Shown: positions 1 through 11,949 of the stretch, piece by piece
How the letters are laid out: each line of letters starts with the position of its first letter
Position numbering within the stretch: position 1 is the stretch's first letter
NCBI RefSeq assembly: GCF_029407905.1
Contig: NC_073642.1
Location: 7,068,001 to 7,132,000, forward strand
Source of the DNA: Bubalus kerabau
Lineage: Eukaryota > Chordata > Mammalia > Artiodactyla > Bovidae
DNA: 64,000 nt
Direction: 5' to 3'
Program-made: the position numbers and the translations under genes
The notes under the pieces: generated by a model
Seen by the model: the letters and a program-made list of their open reading frames with translations, nothing else
Databases searched by the model: none
What the model was told of the DNA's origin: nothing

Positions 1-2599
1 CCGTGATACCAAGGATTGCTGACAAAATGATAAATTCTGCTGATATTTGCATTTTTGTCCCTAAGGTTAGTTTGGAGGCACTCTTGAGAGGCTGTTTTGC
101 CTTTAGTGAAGGAAATAAAATGTGCAAAGCCAGGGTAGGGAGGATGTGATGGAAATTAAGTTGAAACAAGCATGGTCATGCAAGGCTGCAGAGAGAAATT
201 TCTGAATTTGCCTAAAAAATAATCCTCTTCCCAACCCCCAGATCTCTCGTCAACATGCTCTGCCATGCAGGAGCATGTGTTTGTTTAAGGTGATGCCAAC
301 TCAGGCTCTGTCTTGGGTAGGAACACAGACTTAGGAGAAAAGTATAGATTTTGCTTCTGGTCCTTCTTGAATTGTGTGAAATAGTAAACTTTGTTGCTGT
401 GTGAAGAAAGACAACAGGCCTTCTAAGAGGCTTAGCTAATAAGCAGTTAATGAGGCCCTATCTAGTTTGGATTAACTTTTAAACATTGGGGGTTTAGAAA
501 CTGGAAAAATTAATTTACCAGGATGCCAGCAGAATACATTCTTGAAGTTTCCTGGAAAGATTAATGAGGTTAATTCATGATTTCCCATGGGAGCATGTTC
601 CTTATGGCTGAGCACGGCAGTCACCAGCATCATCGTGCCTTGTCACTGATCTTGTGTTATCCCGACCTTGGACGTGGCCTGCGGGTGGGCAGCTGGCTCA
701 GGCAGGTGAAGAGCAGTCTGATAACTCTTTCTCCTCCGTGAAGCACTCAATTGCTCCGCTGATTGAGTCCAGGTAAGCCACCATGCTAGGGGCAGAGAGG
801 CCGACACAGGGAAGGCCACCTGGGAGGAATCACTGCCTTCTATTTTGTACCACAGAGGCTGCATTTCCAGCTCAGAGGCTAGAGGCTAAAAGATTCAGGG
901 CTTCCAGAGAGGGGACAGGCAGATCCTATTTCCTTTATAGCTTCTTTTAGGACCTTATAAATTAATTCATAAAATATCACTCCAGCTTGGAACTTGGCAT
1001 GAAAATATGGAGCCTGTGAGCCTTTTTTCCTTTTCCTTTTTTTTTTTTTTTTTTTGGTGAGCATGAGTATTTGAAAATATTTTTGGCTATTCTTAAACAC
1101 TAAAATGGTACTTTGGATGTTTTGAAAAGATGCTTGATTTTTTGAGTGGTTATTTTGACTCCAAAACTTTTTGTCTGCCTGCTATGCTTATTTTAATTTC
1201 TCCATTCAGATTCAGTTTAGAATCTTCCCACTAGCACTTTCATGGTTTTTAAGTAATAATTTGAATCTCTTCTCATTCACTATGGTAGATGTAAACCTGT
1301 GGATGGTTGAAGTAGATTGTGAAATAATAAAACTAGTTTTCTATGAGGCACTGTCAAAATAGGAATCCTGCAGTGTTTTGCTTGGTGGTGGGCTCTTTAG
1401 AACACAAACACATCAATGCCATTCTGTGAAGTCACTGATGGCTACTTCATAGTTTGTTTTGTTATGATTATTTTAAAAATAGTACAGTTATTTTATAGTA
1501 TTGTTTCATTCACTTATAGCATTCTAAAGTTAATTTTAGTGAGTGTTTAGAGGATATCATAATGACTCAGAAATTGTGTATTGCCAATTTATGCAAGAAT
1601 TTGCATGTGTAATAATACCTGTATATACTCTGTAAAAAAATATTGGTTGGAAGTTGTGTTTGTGTTACTTTAGATTCATTTGGTTGGAAATGACAGAAAT
1701 CAAACTGGCTTAAACACTAAATGATGTCACTGCCATGGGCCCCTGGAGCTGAGGAGCAGTTAGGAGGCTGGACCTCAGGTCAGCCTTAGCCACGGCGGTT
1801 CTGTATCTGGCAGCTTTGTCCTAGCTGGCTTCTCTTCTGGTGATAAAGAGGTCCCTGGGATGAGGAGCTGAACCCTTCTGTTTAATCAGGAGTTTGGGTG
1901 GTTTGGCTTGGATCGTGACTTGAATTCCTTCCGGTTCACCCCTGGTTTCATATGTCTTGCGGCAGGAATATAAGAGCGTCACTCAGTCCCCACCTGACAG
2001 TGGACATGTCACTCTGCTTTCCATCCTCTCCTGACTTCCTGTAAGTCAGGTACAAGTCTGGTGGGATAGATTCAGGACACCTCTAATCCAGATTGAGTCC
2101 TTCATCCTAGCCCATGTGGTGGATGAGACTTTGGCTGGTTCCTTCTGACTTCACTGAGTCCTTGTCAGATGCCTGTTAACTCCTCACCCCACCTGTGCCC
2201 CAGGGGTACTTGGCTGCTGGTCTTTGCTCAGTGGGAAGGGCTCAGTTCCCCTAGCATTTGTCACCTCTAAAGTCATTGGAGACCTCAGGTCTTCAGTGCA
2301 TGAAGCAAAATATGGTTTTGTCATTTATCCAGTGGGTTTTGTTTCAGTGGTGGTGACGGTCTTCCATGTTTTTCTGCATCTTCAGTGGAAGAAGAAGCCG
2401 AAAGAAATGGAATTAAATTTGTACTTTGCGTTTTTTCATGTTAGTATTTTAAGTGTGAAATATTAGGTCTGAAAGGAGACCCTGATACTTTAGAATCATT
2501 ATTCCTGAGAAGGAGAAGAAGAGGGATGCTAGAGGCCCACTCTTGCCTCCCTAGTGTGTGACCCCAGAAGGGTCCCTCGGCATCTCCGTGCCCTGTTGG
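1..2599. other. Unassigned intronic DNA
   Basis: No gene and no repeat I can name. There is a 19-base T run at 1037-1055, which could be the tail of a minus-strand retroposed element, but I do not recognise what follows it. The stretch around 1660-1900 looks like an old interspersed repeat without a family I can assign. Confidence 0.5.
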
Positions 2600-2945
2600 T
2601 GTGCTGGGGCTGCTGGAACACACTGCCATGGACCCAGCAGTGTGAACCGCAGACACTGTTTCTTTACAGTTCTAGATATAGAGCCCCGAGGTCATGGGGT
2701 CAGCAGGGTAGGTTTCCTCTGCAGCCCCTCTCATTAGCTCGTAGGTGGCTGTCTTCTCCCTTTGTCCTCTCGTGGGCTCTTGGTCTATGCGTGTCTGTAT
2801 CCTGATCTATAATGTCAGTAATATTGGAGCCCAACCTCATGACCCCATTTCCACTTGATCACCTCTTTAAACACCCTGTCTTCAAACATGGTCACATTCA
2901 AAGGTGCTGAGGGTTCGAGTACACAGTTCAGCCCACAGCAGCCTG
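2600..2945 (-). mobile_element. MLT1-like (ERVL-MaLR) LTR fragment, antisense
   Basis: The order of phrases matches the reverse complement of MLT1-type LTRs: a segment about a count of noted 'CTGGAACACACTGCCATGG' type near 2620, 'GTGGCTGTCTTCTCCC' near 2745, 'TCACCTCTTTAAACACCCTGTC' shortened near 2860, and 'CAGCCCACAGCAG' near 2930. No internal retroviral sequence is attached, so it is a solo or partial LTR. Boundaries are approximate. Confidence 0.6.
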
Positions 2946-3254
2946 TTTTCTCATCTGTGATGCTGATATGATGCCAGCCTTGTCTGCTTCTCAGAGTTAT
3001 TGCTGAAGAACACAGAGGTGAGAAGGTGATGGTACCACTTTCAGCCACATTGGTTGGGGGGATGTTCATAAGAACACTTACAAATGCCTAAGAGACAGAA
3101 AAACAAACTTAGAGGAAATTGGGAATGGGCTGAACAGAGGGACCCTTCCAATAAGAATAGATATCATAGTTGGCTTGTTCATCATCTATTCATGGTTTTT
3201 TCTTGATAAATAAATAGACAAGGAGCTGTGTAGCCTCAGGCCAGTTTAGAAAGG

Positions 3255-3390
3255 ACTGGGCCACTGGTTTCATCATTTGAAGCACACTAATATCTACCTC
3301 TTGGGGGTTTTGTGTGCTTTAAATGAGATAATGCGTACTTGTCACTTAGCAACTAACAAATATTATTTGCAGCTGCTGTGGTTATAATTA
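3255..3390 (+). mobile_element. MIR SINE fragment
   Basis: The core and tail part of a mammalian-wide MIR is visible in sense: a 'tttcatcatttgaa' equivalent of the 'cctcatctgtaaaatg' motif, then 'TTTAAATGAGATAATGCGTA' and 'CACTTAGCAACTAACAAATA'. It is diverged and old. Confidence 0.65.
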
Positions 3391-3599
3391 TGATTCCTAC
3401 CCCCATTCTTTAATATCAGGGGACCACTTCAGTGCCCTTGTTCTGTATTAAGTGGGAAAGAAAGAGAAACTCTGTGGCGCACTGAGCTGAAAGCTTAAAG
3501 TTCTCATTATTATTCTCAGATCTCTCATCCTTGCCTCTTGAGAAAATCTGTAATGCTATGAGAGAATCTTAGTGTTTGTAGACTGAAAGTTACCCCTAG

Positions 3600-3770
3600 A
3601 GGTCATATGCTCTTGTTCTTGTTTATTCGGTCATCAAGTGTTCACTGACCCTCTAGACATAGAACATAACTGTGGTGAACGTGACACAGCATGGTCCCTC
3701 CTCCAGGAGGCTCATAGAGGAGCTAGAAGTAAGTGAAAGTAGCAGGTATAAATTCATTTTAGTTGTAAAA
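3600..3770. repeat. Ancient interspersed repeat, family not assigned
   Basis: It contains 'agtgttcactgacc', 'gtgaacgtgacacagcatgg' and 'ccctcctccaggaggctcat', an arrangement seen in a widespread old mammalian repeat of the type 'tattgagcacctac...gtgaacaagacagacatggtccctgccctc'. Similar stretches occur near 10775 and 33540. I cannot name the family from memory. Confidence 0.4.
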
Positions 3771-4189
3771 TACTTTGTAAAAACTGAAATACTTTTTTAG
3801 TTATAAAAATAGGCGGGAAAAAACACAAAAACTGAAAGCCCATGTGCTCAGCATTCAGACTTAACCAATGTTAAGTTCTGGTCACATCTGCTTCAGAATA
3901 TATATCTTTTTTAAGAGAAATTCATATTTATGGCTATGACTTAGTATCCTTCCACCGCACCTCTGTTATCCCCATAGCTTACTGCCTAGAAGAAACCACC
4001 ATCCTGAGGTTGGTGTGAATCCTTCCTGTCCATGTTTTCTGAACTACTACGGTATTTGTGATATATAGTCATAAACTAGATGTTGTGTTGTTTCGTATGT
4101 TTTAAAATTTGCACAAATGGCTTCATACTGTGCAGTTTGCTTTTATTATAATAATATTTTTTAGGTTTATCCATGTTAATGCAAATCTA

Positions 4190-4670
4190 GTTTATTTATT
4201 TTAATTGTAGAAAATTGTCTGTTTCATTAATCTTTACAAAGCACTAGCTTTGGTTTTATGTTTTTCTTCCTTACTACTTTTTTTATTTCCATTTTCTTTA
4301 ATTTCTATCTTTTTAATTTTATTTTACATTCTCTGGATTTAATCCTGTTGCCTTTTTCCTAACTTTTTGAGTAAAATACTTAACTCATTAAACTTTATGT
4401 GTCTTAATTTTTCCTGTATATATTTAAGACTATACGTTTCCCCATAAGCGTACCTTTGACCTGGAGGAGGGCATGGCAACCCCCTCCAGTGTTCTTGCCT
4501 GGAGAGTCCCATGGACACAGGAGTCTGGGGGTTGTGGTCCATGGGGTCACAGAGAGTCGGACACGACTGACAACTGAGCAGCAGCAGCAGCATGCCTCTG
4601 ACTGCGTACAAATTTTGATATATTTCCAGTATCCAGTCCTAGACATTCTCCAAGATTCAAAATAATTTTC
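4190..4670 (-). mobile_element. LINE-1 ORF2 fragment, antisense, split by a SINE
   Basis: Minus-strand L1 ORF2 is recognisable from its antisense landmarks: 'CTAGCTTTGGTTTTATG' near 4245, 'ATTTAAGACTATACGTTTCC' near 4423 and, beyond the SINE at 4460-4592, 'ACAAATTTTGATATATTTCC' near 4608. The two halves join when the SINE is removed. All frames carry stops. The pattern is an old L1M-type copy. Confidence 0.65.
4460..4592 (+). mobile_element. Bov-tA-type SINE fragment
   Basis: Diagnostic ruminant SINE phrases are present: 'CTCCAGTGTTCTTGCCTGGA', 'CCATGGGGTCACAGAGAGTC', 'GGACACGACTGA' and a final (AGC)n tail. It lacks the tRNA head. It sits inside the antisense L1 ORF2 fragment and is therefore younger. 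Confidence 0.85.
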
Positions 4671-4689
4671 TCATAGAGGGGCAGTACAG

Positions 4690-4940
4690 TGTAGATACTT
4701 AAGAATTTACAGATAGGTCTACTGGGTTTGAATTCCTGCCTTAAGCCATTTACTGGCTTGAATGACTTTGAGTAGTTTATTTAATCTTTTTGTACCTAAA
4801 TTTCTTTATTTGTAAAAATGATCAACAGTTGCATGTACTTAATAGAATTATTAAGATGGTTAAATAAATTAACGTATAATGCACTTACAATAATTTATGG
4901 CACTAAGTATTCTCTATTATCTATTATCATTACAGCTTTA
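4690..4940 (+). mobile_element. MIR SINE, fairly complete
   Basis: Sense MIR features run in order: 'TGGGTTTGAATTCCTGCC', 'TGACTTTGAGTAGTTTATTT', 'TTTCTTTATTTGTAAAAATG', 'TAATAGAATTATTAAGATGG' and a tail 'GCACTAAGTATTCTCTATTA'. Divergence is high, as expected for this ancient family. Confidence 0.75.
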
Positions 4941-4959
4941 TATTATTTATAAATTTTTA

Positions 4960-5715
4960 TCGTATGTTTTTACCACCATTCAAAAATGAATTTATAGTTC
5001 TCTGTTTAGCAGTTAAAAGATGTGGCCCATGTCAAGTTTTCCATTTGGTTCTCTTTTTTGTAATTTTAGGATCTCTACTGAGGTTTCCTATATTTTCATC
5101 CATCAAGAGCATATTTTCCTTTAAGTCTTTAGGCATGGTGATAATAGTTGCTTTAAAATTTTTGTCTGCTCTTCTAACAGCTGGATTCTCTTGGGATTTT
5201 TTCCTCCATTTATTGTCTTTTCTGTTGAAAATGGATCACATCTTCCTGGTTATTCATGTATCAAGTAATTTTGGAATGTGTTCTGGGTGTAAATGTAATG
5301 TTTTGAAGTGGATTCTATTCTTCTGGAGTATTTTAGCTGCCAATTTAATACTCTTGGACTCAAACTGCAAAATTTATCTCTAGGGCAGCATCTCAAATCT
5401 CAGTTCTGTTTTTTTATCCTTAGCTAAAGTCTCTTCCATGTAGGGATCATTTAGAGATTTTGATATAACTGATATACAGAATTTTGAGCTCCCTCTTTTT
5501 GGAGCTCTCCTTTCTGATATGCCCCACTTAGTTTCTAGTCACCTTTTTGCTCTGAACTCTGCCCTCTGGTTCTTTAGGCCTGAGAGTTGTGGAAATTCTA
5601 TTGGAGTATAGTGCTGACCTGGAATAGAGCAGTGACCTGGAGTATAACTCTGACCTGGAGTATATATCGCACTAAGTAGGCCCACGTTCAGTCCCCTGTG
5701 CTCTTCTGTTCTTCC
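4960..5715 (-). mobile_element. L1M/HAL1-like 5' region, antisense
   Basis: The stretch follows the antisense order of old L1/HAL1 5' sequence: 'TTTAAAATTTTTGTCTGCTC' near 5152, 'AATGGATCACATCTTCCTGG' near 5230, 'TCAAGTAATTTTGGAATGTG' near 5261, 'GACTCAAACTGCAAAATTTA' near 5358 and 'CATCTCAAATCTCAGTTCTG' near 5390. The 139-codon plus-strand frame at 4964-5383 is a shadow of this antisense repeat, not a gene. Confidence 0.65.
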
Positions 5716-5718
5716 AAG

Positions 5719-6004
5719 CACTGCTGCTGCTGCTGCTGCTAAGTCACTTCAGTCGTGTCCGACTCTGTGCAACCCCATAGACGGCAGCCCACCAGGCTCC
5801 CCCGTCCCTGGGATTCTCAGGCAAGAACACTGGAGTGGGTTGCCATTTCCTTCTCCAATGCATGGAAGTGAAAAGTGAAAGTGAAGTTGCTCAGTTGTGT
5901 CCGACTCTTAGTGACCCCATGGACTGCAGCCTACCAGGCTCCTCCGTCCATGGGATTTTCCAGGCAAGAGTACTGGAGTGGGGTGCCATTGCCTTCTCCG
6001 TCCA
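5719..6004 (-). mobile_element. Bov-tA2 (dimeric) SINE, antisense
   Basis: It begins with the reversed (CTG)n tail at 5724-5740, then two tandem monomers. Each carries a 'TGTCCGACTCT' box and the end phrases 'CAGGCAAGAACACTGGAGTG' and 'CAGGCAAGAGTACTGGAGTG'. The dimer structure is typical of Bov-tA2. It interrupts minus-strand L1-type sequence. Confidence 0.93.
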
Positions 6005-6900
6005 AGCATGGACTTCCCACCAAAGTCTTCCTGCATTAGCTTACTTTCCAATAATTTAGTCAATGGAGTTTTTTATTTTTTAAGTTTACAGTTGCTCTCT
6101 GTAGGAGGTATAGGTCTGTTAGAAGCTTATTGGCCTGCATTCCATATGATATTGATTCTTTGCTAATGGTTGAGATTTGCACTGTGGCTTAAAATATAGG
6201 TATTTTTGTTTTAATACATGTTTTATATGTAAATTAGAAGAATATGTATTCTTTAATTGTGAACATCATTCTCTATATATTCATTAGTTTAAATTATTGT
6301 GATGACAGAATCATTCATATCATTGTTTTGTCTTGTTTGACTTGTTTTAATCTCATAAAAATCTCATAAGTTGTGGTTTGGCCTATTAAACCTTTTAATT
6401 CTATCAATTTTTTCTTTATAAGTTATGAGGCAGTATTGTTTGTTGTGTGGCTATATTCCTGGTGAATTATTTCTTCTATTATCATGTAATAGGGCCTTTT
6501 TTATCTCTGGTAAAGCTTTTGGCCTTCTCGCTATTTTCATCTAATATTAATATTGCCAGTTAATTTTTATTTTGGTTAATGTTTACATTATTCTTATTTT
6601 TCTTTAGTTTTATTTTCAGTCCTTCTCTATAATGATGTTTTATATGGTTTCCTAAAAGTAATATGTATTTAAAAAAATGTTTTTTAAATGAATTTTAAAA
6701 AATGTCCAATTTAGGAACATCTTTATTTTCATTGACAGGGTTAGGATTTTTATGGTGTTACTGATATAATTACATTTATTTCTGCCGTCTTTTGTTTTCC
6801 ATTTATAATGCCGTGCTTTTTCTTTGCTTCTGTTTCTTTTTGTTGTTGTTTTCTTTCTTTCTGTTGGTTCCACCAGCTTTTCTTTATTCTTTTTTCTTCC
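6005..6900 (-). mobile_element. LINE-1 fragments, antisense (ORF2 part from about 6280)
   Basis: Antisense ORF2 landmarks are seen in order: 'TTTTTCTTTATAAGTTATGA' near 6409, 'CTGGTGAATTATTTCTTCTA' near 6460, 'TTATCTCTGGTAAAGCTTTT' near 6501 and 'ATATTAATATTGCCAGTTAA' near 6543. The part before about 6280 may continue the L1/HAL1 5' region. No coding capacity remains. Confidence 0.6.
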
Positions 6901-6984
6901 ACTGGTGTGGAAATTTTATAAAATTTATTTCCTTTTTAGTCACTTTTATCCTAAAATTAAAAAAGAAATTGTCCTAAGGAAGTC

Positions 6985-7530
6985 TGAAAGTGTCAGGTAT
7001 CTTTCATTCATAATACATGAAACTTCAAATGCTTTAGCTTTCATTGTCCTTGTTATTTTTGTCTGTTAATTATATATTTTTTGTCCCCTCTCATTTAATC
7101 ACAAAAATCATCATAAACTGCCCAGCCTCCATGTCACTGAAGAAAGCTTCTTCCCTGTTATCTGTTTATTCTTCTTCTAGAACCATTAGCTGATGTGGAT
7201 CTCCCTAGTCTGTCTTCCGTGTTTTGTAACTTCTTTTTATCTATTTGGTCTCTTTATCTCTATATTCTATATTCTGGGTAATTCTCATTTGTCTCTCAGT
7301 TCACCAGTTTACTCTTAAACTGGGTCTAATCTCCGTTTAGTCCACCTACTGAGTTTTTAATTTTAGCAATTATAATCCATACATCAAGAAATTATATTCC
7401 ATTATTTTCCAATTCTATCTGTCATTTTCATAGTGTCTGGTTCTTTCATTATGATTTTTCATTTCCTTTGTCACTTTGTTTTTTTTAAAGCATAATTATT
7501 TTGTCTTTTTTTGAATCATTCCACCTTCTG
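6985..7530 (-). mobile_element. Possible L1/HAL1 ORF1-region fragment, antisense
   Basis: An AT-rich stretch in which 'CTCAGTTCACCAGTTTACTC', 'CTACTGAGTTTTTAATTTTA' and 'CATTTCCTTTGTCACTTTG' resemble the antisense of L1/HAL1 coiled-coil ORF1 sequence. The match is loose and could be wrong. Confidence 0.4.
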
Positions 7531-9299
7531 ACTTTCCTGGAGTCCTGATCTTCCTGTTTGTTGTATTTGCTCACTCTCTTACACTGGGCCACATTCTCCT
7601 ATGTGGATTGTAATCTCACACTGTGAGCTCAATTTAGGCTGATGTATCCCCTCCTCTCTCAGCCCCCACTACCCCTTCTTCAATGAGAGTGTGCTATGCT
7701 CTGGGCTATGGAAGAATCTTCACCAAGTAATGTCACATGTCTTCTTGTCTGATGCCCCAGGACCTTTTCAAAGTACAAACATGATTTCTACTTTTGTGTT
7801 TTTCCTTAGGAAATCTATACCATGAGAGTGATGCTTATTGGTATGTGTGGCACAGGCTGAGGGGTTTGCACTGAGGCTCAGCGACATTCCTCTGGCATTC
7901 ACAGCTCTGCACAGAGGAATCTTCCTGGTACTTCCGTGTCCTGAGTCATGCCAGGGTCCTGGCCAGATCTTTTCATCTTGCTGTGGCAGAACACACTGGC
8001 CCTTCACCCTTTAGGCTAGTATCTGTGCCTGATATCTGCTGGCCTCTCAGAACACTCATTTGCTGTTCCAAGTGTGACAGTTCTCTAGGTATTGGCCATC
8101 CTTGATGACCGGGACCCCCAGGGAGGCTGTGGCATCTGAGGCCCCGCTCAGTGGTCCTGCCTGCGCCCCACCCTGGGGGACTGCAAGCACAGATGCCTTC
8201 CCGTGGCTCAGAGGACCAACCGCCCCCACCAGGGCGGGGCAGTCATCCCTACCCCCTCTCTGCTAAGAGTCCTGCCCTTTCTCAAGGGCACCCCTTCGCC
8301 AAGTGCTGTTCTTTTAGGGAGCCAAGGTTTCAGACACAGTGGCCAGAGGGCAGCTGCGTCCAGACGTTTTCCACCTTGGGCTCTATAAAGTGCCTTCAGT
8401 AAAGGAACGCAGAAGCCATCTGTGGTGATAGCCTAAGGAAAATACCGCATTAGTGCCACAGTAAATCAGCGTGCTGAGGTCACTCCCTGCTTCTTTCACG
8501 GACTGCAGCTACAGACAGTCTCCTTGTTGTCTGAAGAAAGTGCTCAATGGTTTAACCCCAGACTCCATAGGACAGGTCTTGAGTTTGTTCTCTTAGACCG
8601 TAGGAGGCAGCTGTCATGTTCCTGGCACTGTTTCTTGGCGCCCTGTGGCACATCTGATGTGTGCCCGCCCCCTTATCGGGGGGATCTGGTACAGGTGTCA
8701 GCAGTTGGCTGAGCAAGGATCTCCCGGGAAGACCCAACGGTCAGGCTCACCTGCACACACACACCTGCTTCCCTGGCTGCTGGTGCTCGGGAGGTGGGTG
8801 GGGGGATACTTCTGAGATCACCAGCTGTTTCTTAGATCAGTGTCTCCTGGAAGAGCCCACGGGGCACCCGGTGCAGTGTGAGGGTTCAGTCATAATCATT
8901 TCTGCATTTGCTGCTGTTTTCCAGGCTTAATTCTCATAAGCTTTGAGGGGAATCTCTGATCTTGCCATTTGCTTTATATGAACCATGCATTTATCCAAGT
9001 CCCTCAGATCTCATGTTTATTTCTTTTTAAGACAAGTGACTGAGAAAATCTTTTGGATTTTCTTTTGGGGTGTTTGGATGGCTAGGGGATGTGCATTAAT
9101 CATCATTTGGAAAGAATAAAATTATTGTTTTTATCATTATTGTTTCCTGAAGCTGTATGACTCCCTGAACTGGGGGCCTGTAAAATGGGTACTGCCTGTC
9201 TGAGTGTCCTGGGAATGAACACAGCCCTGGACTGAACCTTGCTGACACTGGGCATGATCTGACTCTGCTTCCCAGGATGCAGAGGTTCTTACAGTCTGC
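7531..9299. other. Unassigned intronic DNA
   Basis: Mixed-composition sequence with a GC-rich patch around 8120-8400. I see no exon with plausible splice sites and protein similarity, and no repeat I can name. Confidence 0.5.
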
Positions 9300-9430
9300 A
9301 AATTTTCTTTTCCCCTGTGTTTCTTCATCTGTAAAAGAGGGCTAGTACTTTTCTCAATATTTCTACTTCACCGGGTTACTGGGAGTTAAATGGGCTAATG
9401 CAAATGGTTTTTCATTAAGTAGAAAGTATT
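9300..9430 (+). mobile_element. MIR-like fragment
   Basis: 'TGTTTCTTCATCTGTAAAAG', 'CTTCACCGGGTTACTGGGAG' and 'TTAAATGGGCTAATGCAAAT' match the MIR core in sense orientation. The preceding 130 bases may belong to its 5' half. Confidence 0.55.
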
Positions 9431-9956
9431 ACTAGAACAGTGTGTTATCTCTATAGAAACGGCCCACAGAGTGGGTTCCCTAAAGCCAAACCTGAGTGCG
9501 GACTTGGGTACAAGTGATTAGTTTAGGGCAGGGAGGGGGTCCCCGGGGAGCAAGAGAGAGAGAGACAGGGGAGCACATGCATATGCAGTGGAATCCAGCA
9601 GGAAATCCAGGGGGAGGTGAGTGTGTGCCAAGGTTGTTGCTATGGGCAATAGGGAGGCTGTGTTGCCGCAGTAGGAACTCGAGGAAGCATGGAGAGTTAT
9701 AGAGCTGTCCTGAAGATGTGGATGGTGGGTTGCTGGAGTGTTTTCAGTGACTCCTGTCTCCTTATGCTCTTGCATGGGCCGAGGGAACTTCTAGGGCTGA
9801 GAGCCTCCAAAAAAGAAAGGCGAAGTTCCTATGCTTGGGGAAGGGGTGTGCCTTGGGGCAGGAGCCACTACAGGGAGGCACAGAAGGAAAAGAGGACCCT
9901 GCAGGAGTCCCGGCTGGGAGACGGCGCCTAGCTGTAGGGACCCCTGGCCTTTAAAA
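9431..9956. other. Unassigned intronic DNA
   Basis: Purine-rich, G-rich sequence. Short overlapping frames exist on both strands but none resembles a known protein, and nothing here suggests an exon. Confidence 0.45.
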
Positions 9957-10047
9957 ACGGTAACGTGTCAATGCACGGCAAAACCACTACAGTATTGTAA
10001 AGTAATCAGCCTCCAATTAAAATAAATAAATAAAAAAAAGAAAAATG
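9957..10047 (+). mobile_element. Ruminant L1 (L1_BT-like) 3' end
   Basis: Sense 3'-terminal sequence of a bovine L1: 'CACGGCAAAACCACTACAG', 'TATTGTAAAGTAATCAGCCT', 'CCAATTAAAATAAATAAATA' followed by an A-rich tail. Only the last 90 bases or so are present, the usual severe 5' truncation. Confidence 0.75.
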
Positions 10048-10171
10048 TTAACAATTTAAGAAAACTTGTTACCTTCTAAAAATTCCTGTATATTCAGTTA
10101 GAAAAGTTCTTCCTGTGTGAACAATAAATTGACCTAGTATAAATCGCTTCTTCCATCCTTCCTTCCTTTTT

Positions 10172-10413
10172 TTTTTTTTTTGAACAGTATGATCCAATTT
10201 TGTTATAAAATTCAACCAACTTAATTGTAAGTTTATTTTTTTTTAATTTTTTATTTTATTTTATTTTTAAACTTTACAATATTGTATTGGTTTTAGCAAA
10301 TATCAACGTGAATCCGCCACAGGTATACACGTGTTCCCCATCCTGAACCCTCCTCCCTCCTCCCTCCCCGTACCATCCCTCTGTGGAGCCTATTATACAG
10401 AGTGAAGTAAGCC
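10172..10413 (-). mobile_element. Ruminant L1 (L1_BT-like) 3' UTR, antisense
   Basis: Antisense L1_BT 3' UTR is clear at 10231-10392: 'AAACTTTACAATATTGTATT', 'GTGAATCCGCCACAGGTATA', 'CACGTGTTCCCCATCCTGAA' and the (CCCTCCT)n stretch. The motif CCTTCCTTCCTTTTT occurs at about 10158 and again near 10412 and may be the target-site duplication. It faces the copy at 9957 tail to tail. Confidence 0.75.
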
Positions 10414-11949
10414 TTCCTTCCTTTTTAAAAATTTAGTCATTCAGCAAAAATAGCTCTGCGATCTCTAAAGGAGTGAATAGGGCACTGGAGACGTAGGCCT
10501 CCTGGGAGCTTGGTGAGGGCCATCTGGAAGGGAACTGTAGCCTGAGGGACCCACCTGTGCTCTTGGGGCTCCCTCCAGAGGCTCTGCTTTCTGGGCTGGT
10601 GGCTGGAGAATCAGGAAAAATGGGTAAACCAGGCCTGGAGGCAGGGTTTGAATGAATCTTTATGTAAATATTAATTTTATTCTATGTGCTCAGTGACTCT
10701 GTGCGTGTGTTTTCTCTAAATTGGCTTGATTATGTTTGTGTTTAAACTTGTAATATGCCCTGTTACTCACAACAGTGCTTTACTCACTCAGCCAGTGTTT
10801 ATCTGACGCCGACTGTTTCAGGGCTGGTCCCGGGCCTGGGGCATCCTGTAGTAAACAAGAGATACGAGTCCCTGTTCTCAGGGAGCCAGGGAGCCCACGC
10901 TCCAGTGGCTGTTGAAAGCTGATTGCCAGTCTCATTCTGGATGGGCCCTAGGGAAGTAGGTCCCCAGTCCCGTGACGGTCCCTTTCTCCCTTGCCTACCT
11001 ATGAGGAGCCCAGATCGGAAGGACCTTCTGATTCCCAGTGGAACTTGCTGGGCTGGGTGGAGAGAAAAGATTGACGACTGTGACTCTGCAGTCTGAGCAG
11101 AGATGACGAAACACGGGACGGGAGTTCTGAGGAGCACCCCACCTCTGCACTGGCGGCTAGGTGCGAGGGCAGACGTCTCACTTCCCACACTGCCTGCCGT
11201 GCGCTGGCCTGCGGTGCGGCCTCTAATGCTCTTACAGTTCTCTGCATTCCATTTTCCTGTGGGAACAGATGGACTCAGTGGGGTTGGGGTGTCGCCCTCA
11301 GACCTCCAGTGGAACACTGGAGCGTGTCCGTGGTGTATCTTCCAGCATCCTGCAGGCACTGCAGCAGGGACCCCTCGCTCCTGGCTTCCCTGCTTCCCTG
11401 CCTCCTCTGCCTCCAGATGCGAACACTTTCCAAGGTGCATGTGTGGTCACTCCTGCCCTTTTTTCCCCCATTCTCTTGGGGTCCTCATCTGGTTCTTTCC
11501 TGGAGCAGTACCCCCTTGCCGTTTGTCTCGAGCCCCTCATCCTTCTGGGTTCTGTCTGCAGTGGCCAGCTGGGATGGCTGCCCACTCCGCAGAACGCGGT
11601 GTTTCTGAAACAAACCCTTGTCTGACCATGCCTGCCTCCACCAGCCCAATACCAGTGTCCTGACCCATTTTTTTTCCAGTTGCCCAGACTCAGAATTACC
11701 TGTTCGCTCTCTTATCCTTTTATGCTTAGTTTATATCCCCCATCTTTTTGTTGGCTTCTTTTGCTATCACTGCAAAGACCTTTGTTAGTCCCCAAATTAC
11801 CACTTGTCAACATTTCACCCCCACTCACTCTGGAGTCTGCTTTCTCGCTTTCTTCCTCCCCACCTTCCTTCCAAACTCCCCAGCCCTCTCTCCTTCCACA
11901 CACACTTATTTCTTCTAAAGTGTTTGAGAGTGATTTGCAGATATCATAG
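10414..11949. other. Unassigned intronic DNA with one old repeat
   Basis: 10775-10910 resembles the same unnamed ancient repeat as 3600-3770 ('CCAGTGTTTATCTGACGCC', 'TAGTAAACAAGAGATACGAG'). The rest is unassigned. Several overlapping frames of 90 to 213 codons lie at 10799-11663 on both strands, but they show no domain, low-complexity biased composition and no splice-site support. Confidence 0.45.

Noticed and set aside
4964..5383. A 139-codon hydrophobic frame that looks like a membrane protein
   Set aside because: It is the antisense shadow of L1/HAL1 5' sequence; T-rich DNA yields F/L/I-rich translations.
5724..5740. CTG/CAG triplet tracts (also near 16979, 22206, 28743, 52875, 58268)
   Set aside because: These are the short AGC tails of Bov-tA2 SINEs, not expanding coding or disease-type repeats.
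9957..10047. Possible polyadenylation site of a gene (AATAAA-like words)
   Set aside because: The words belong to the L1 3' terminus and its A-rich tail.
10799..11663. Overlapping open frames of up to 213 codons on both strands
   Set aside because: They overlap each other in several frames, have no domain, no splice sites in frame and composition typical of GC-rich DNA; part is an old repeat.
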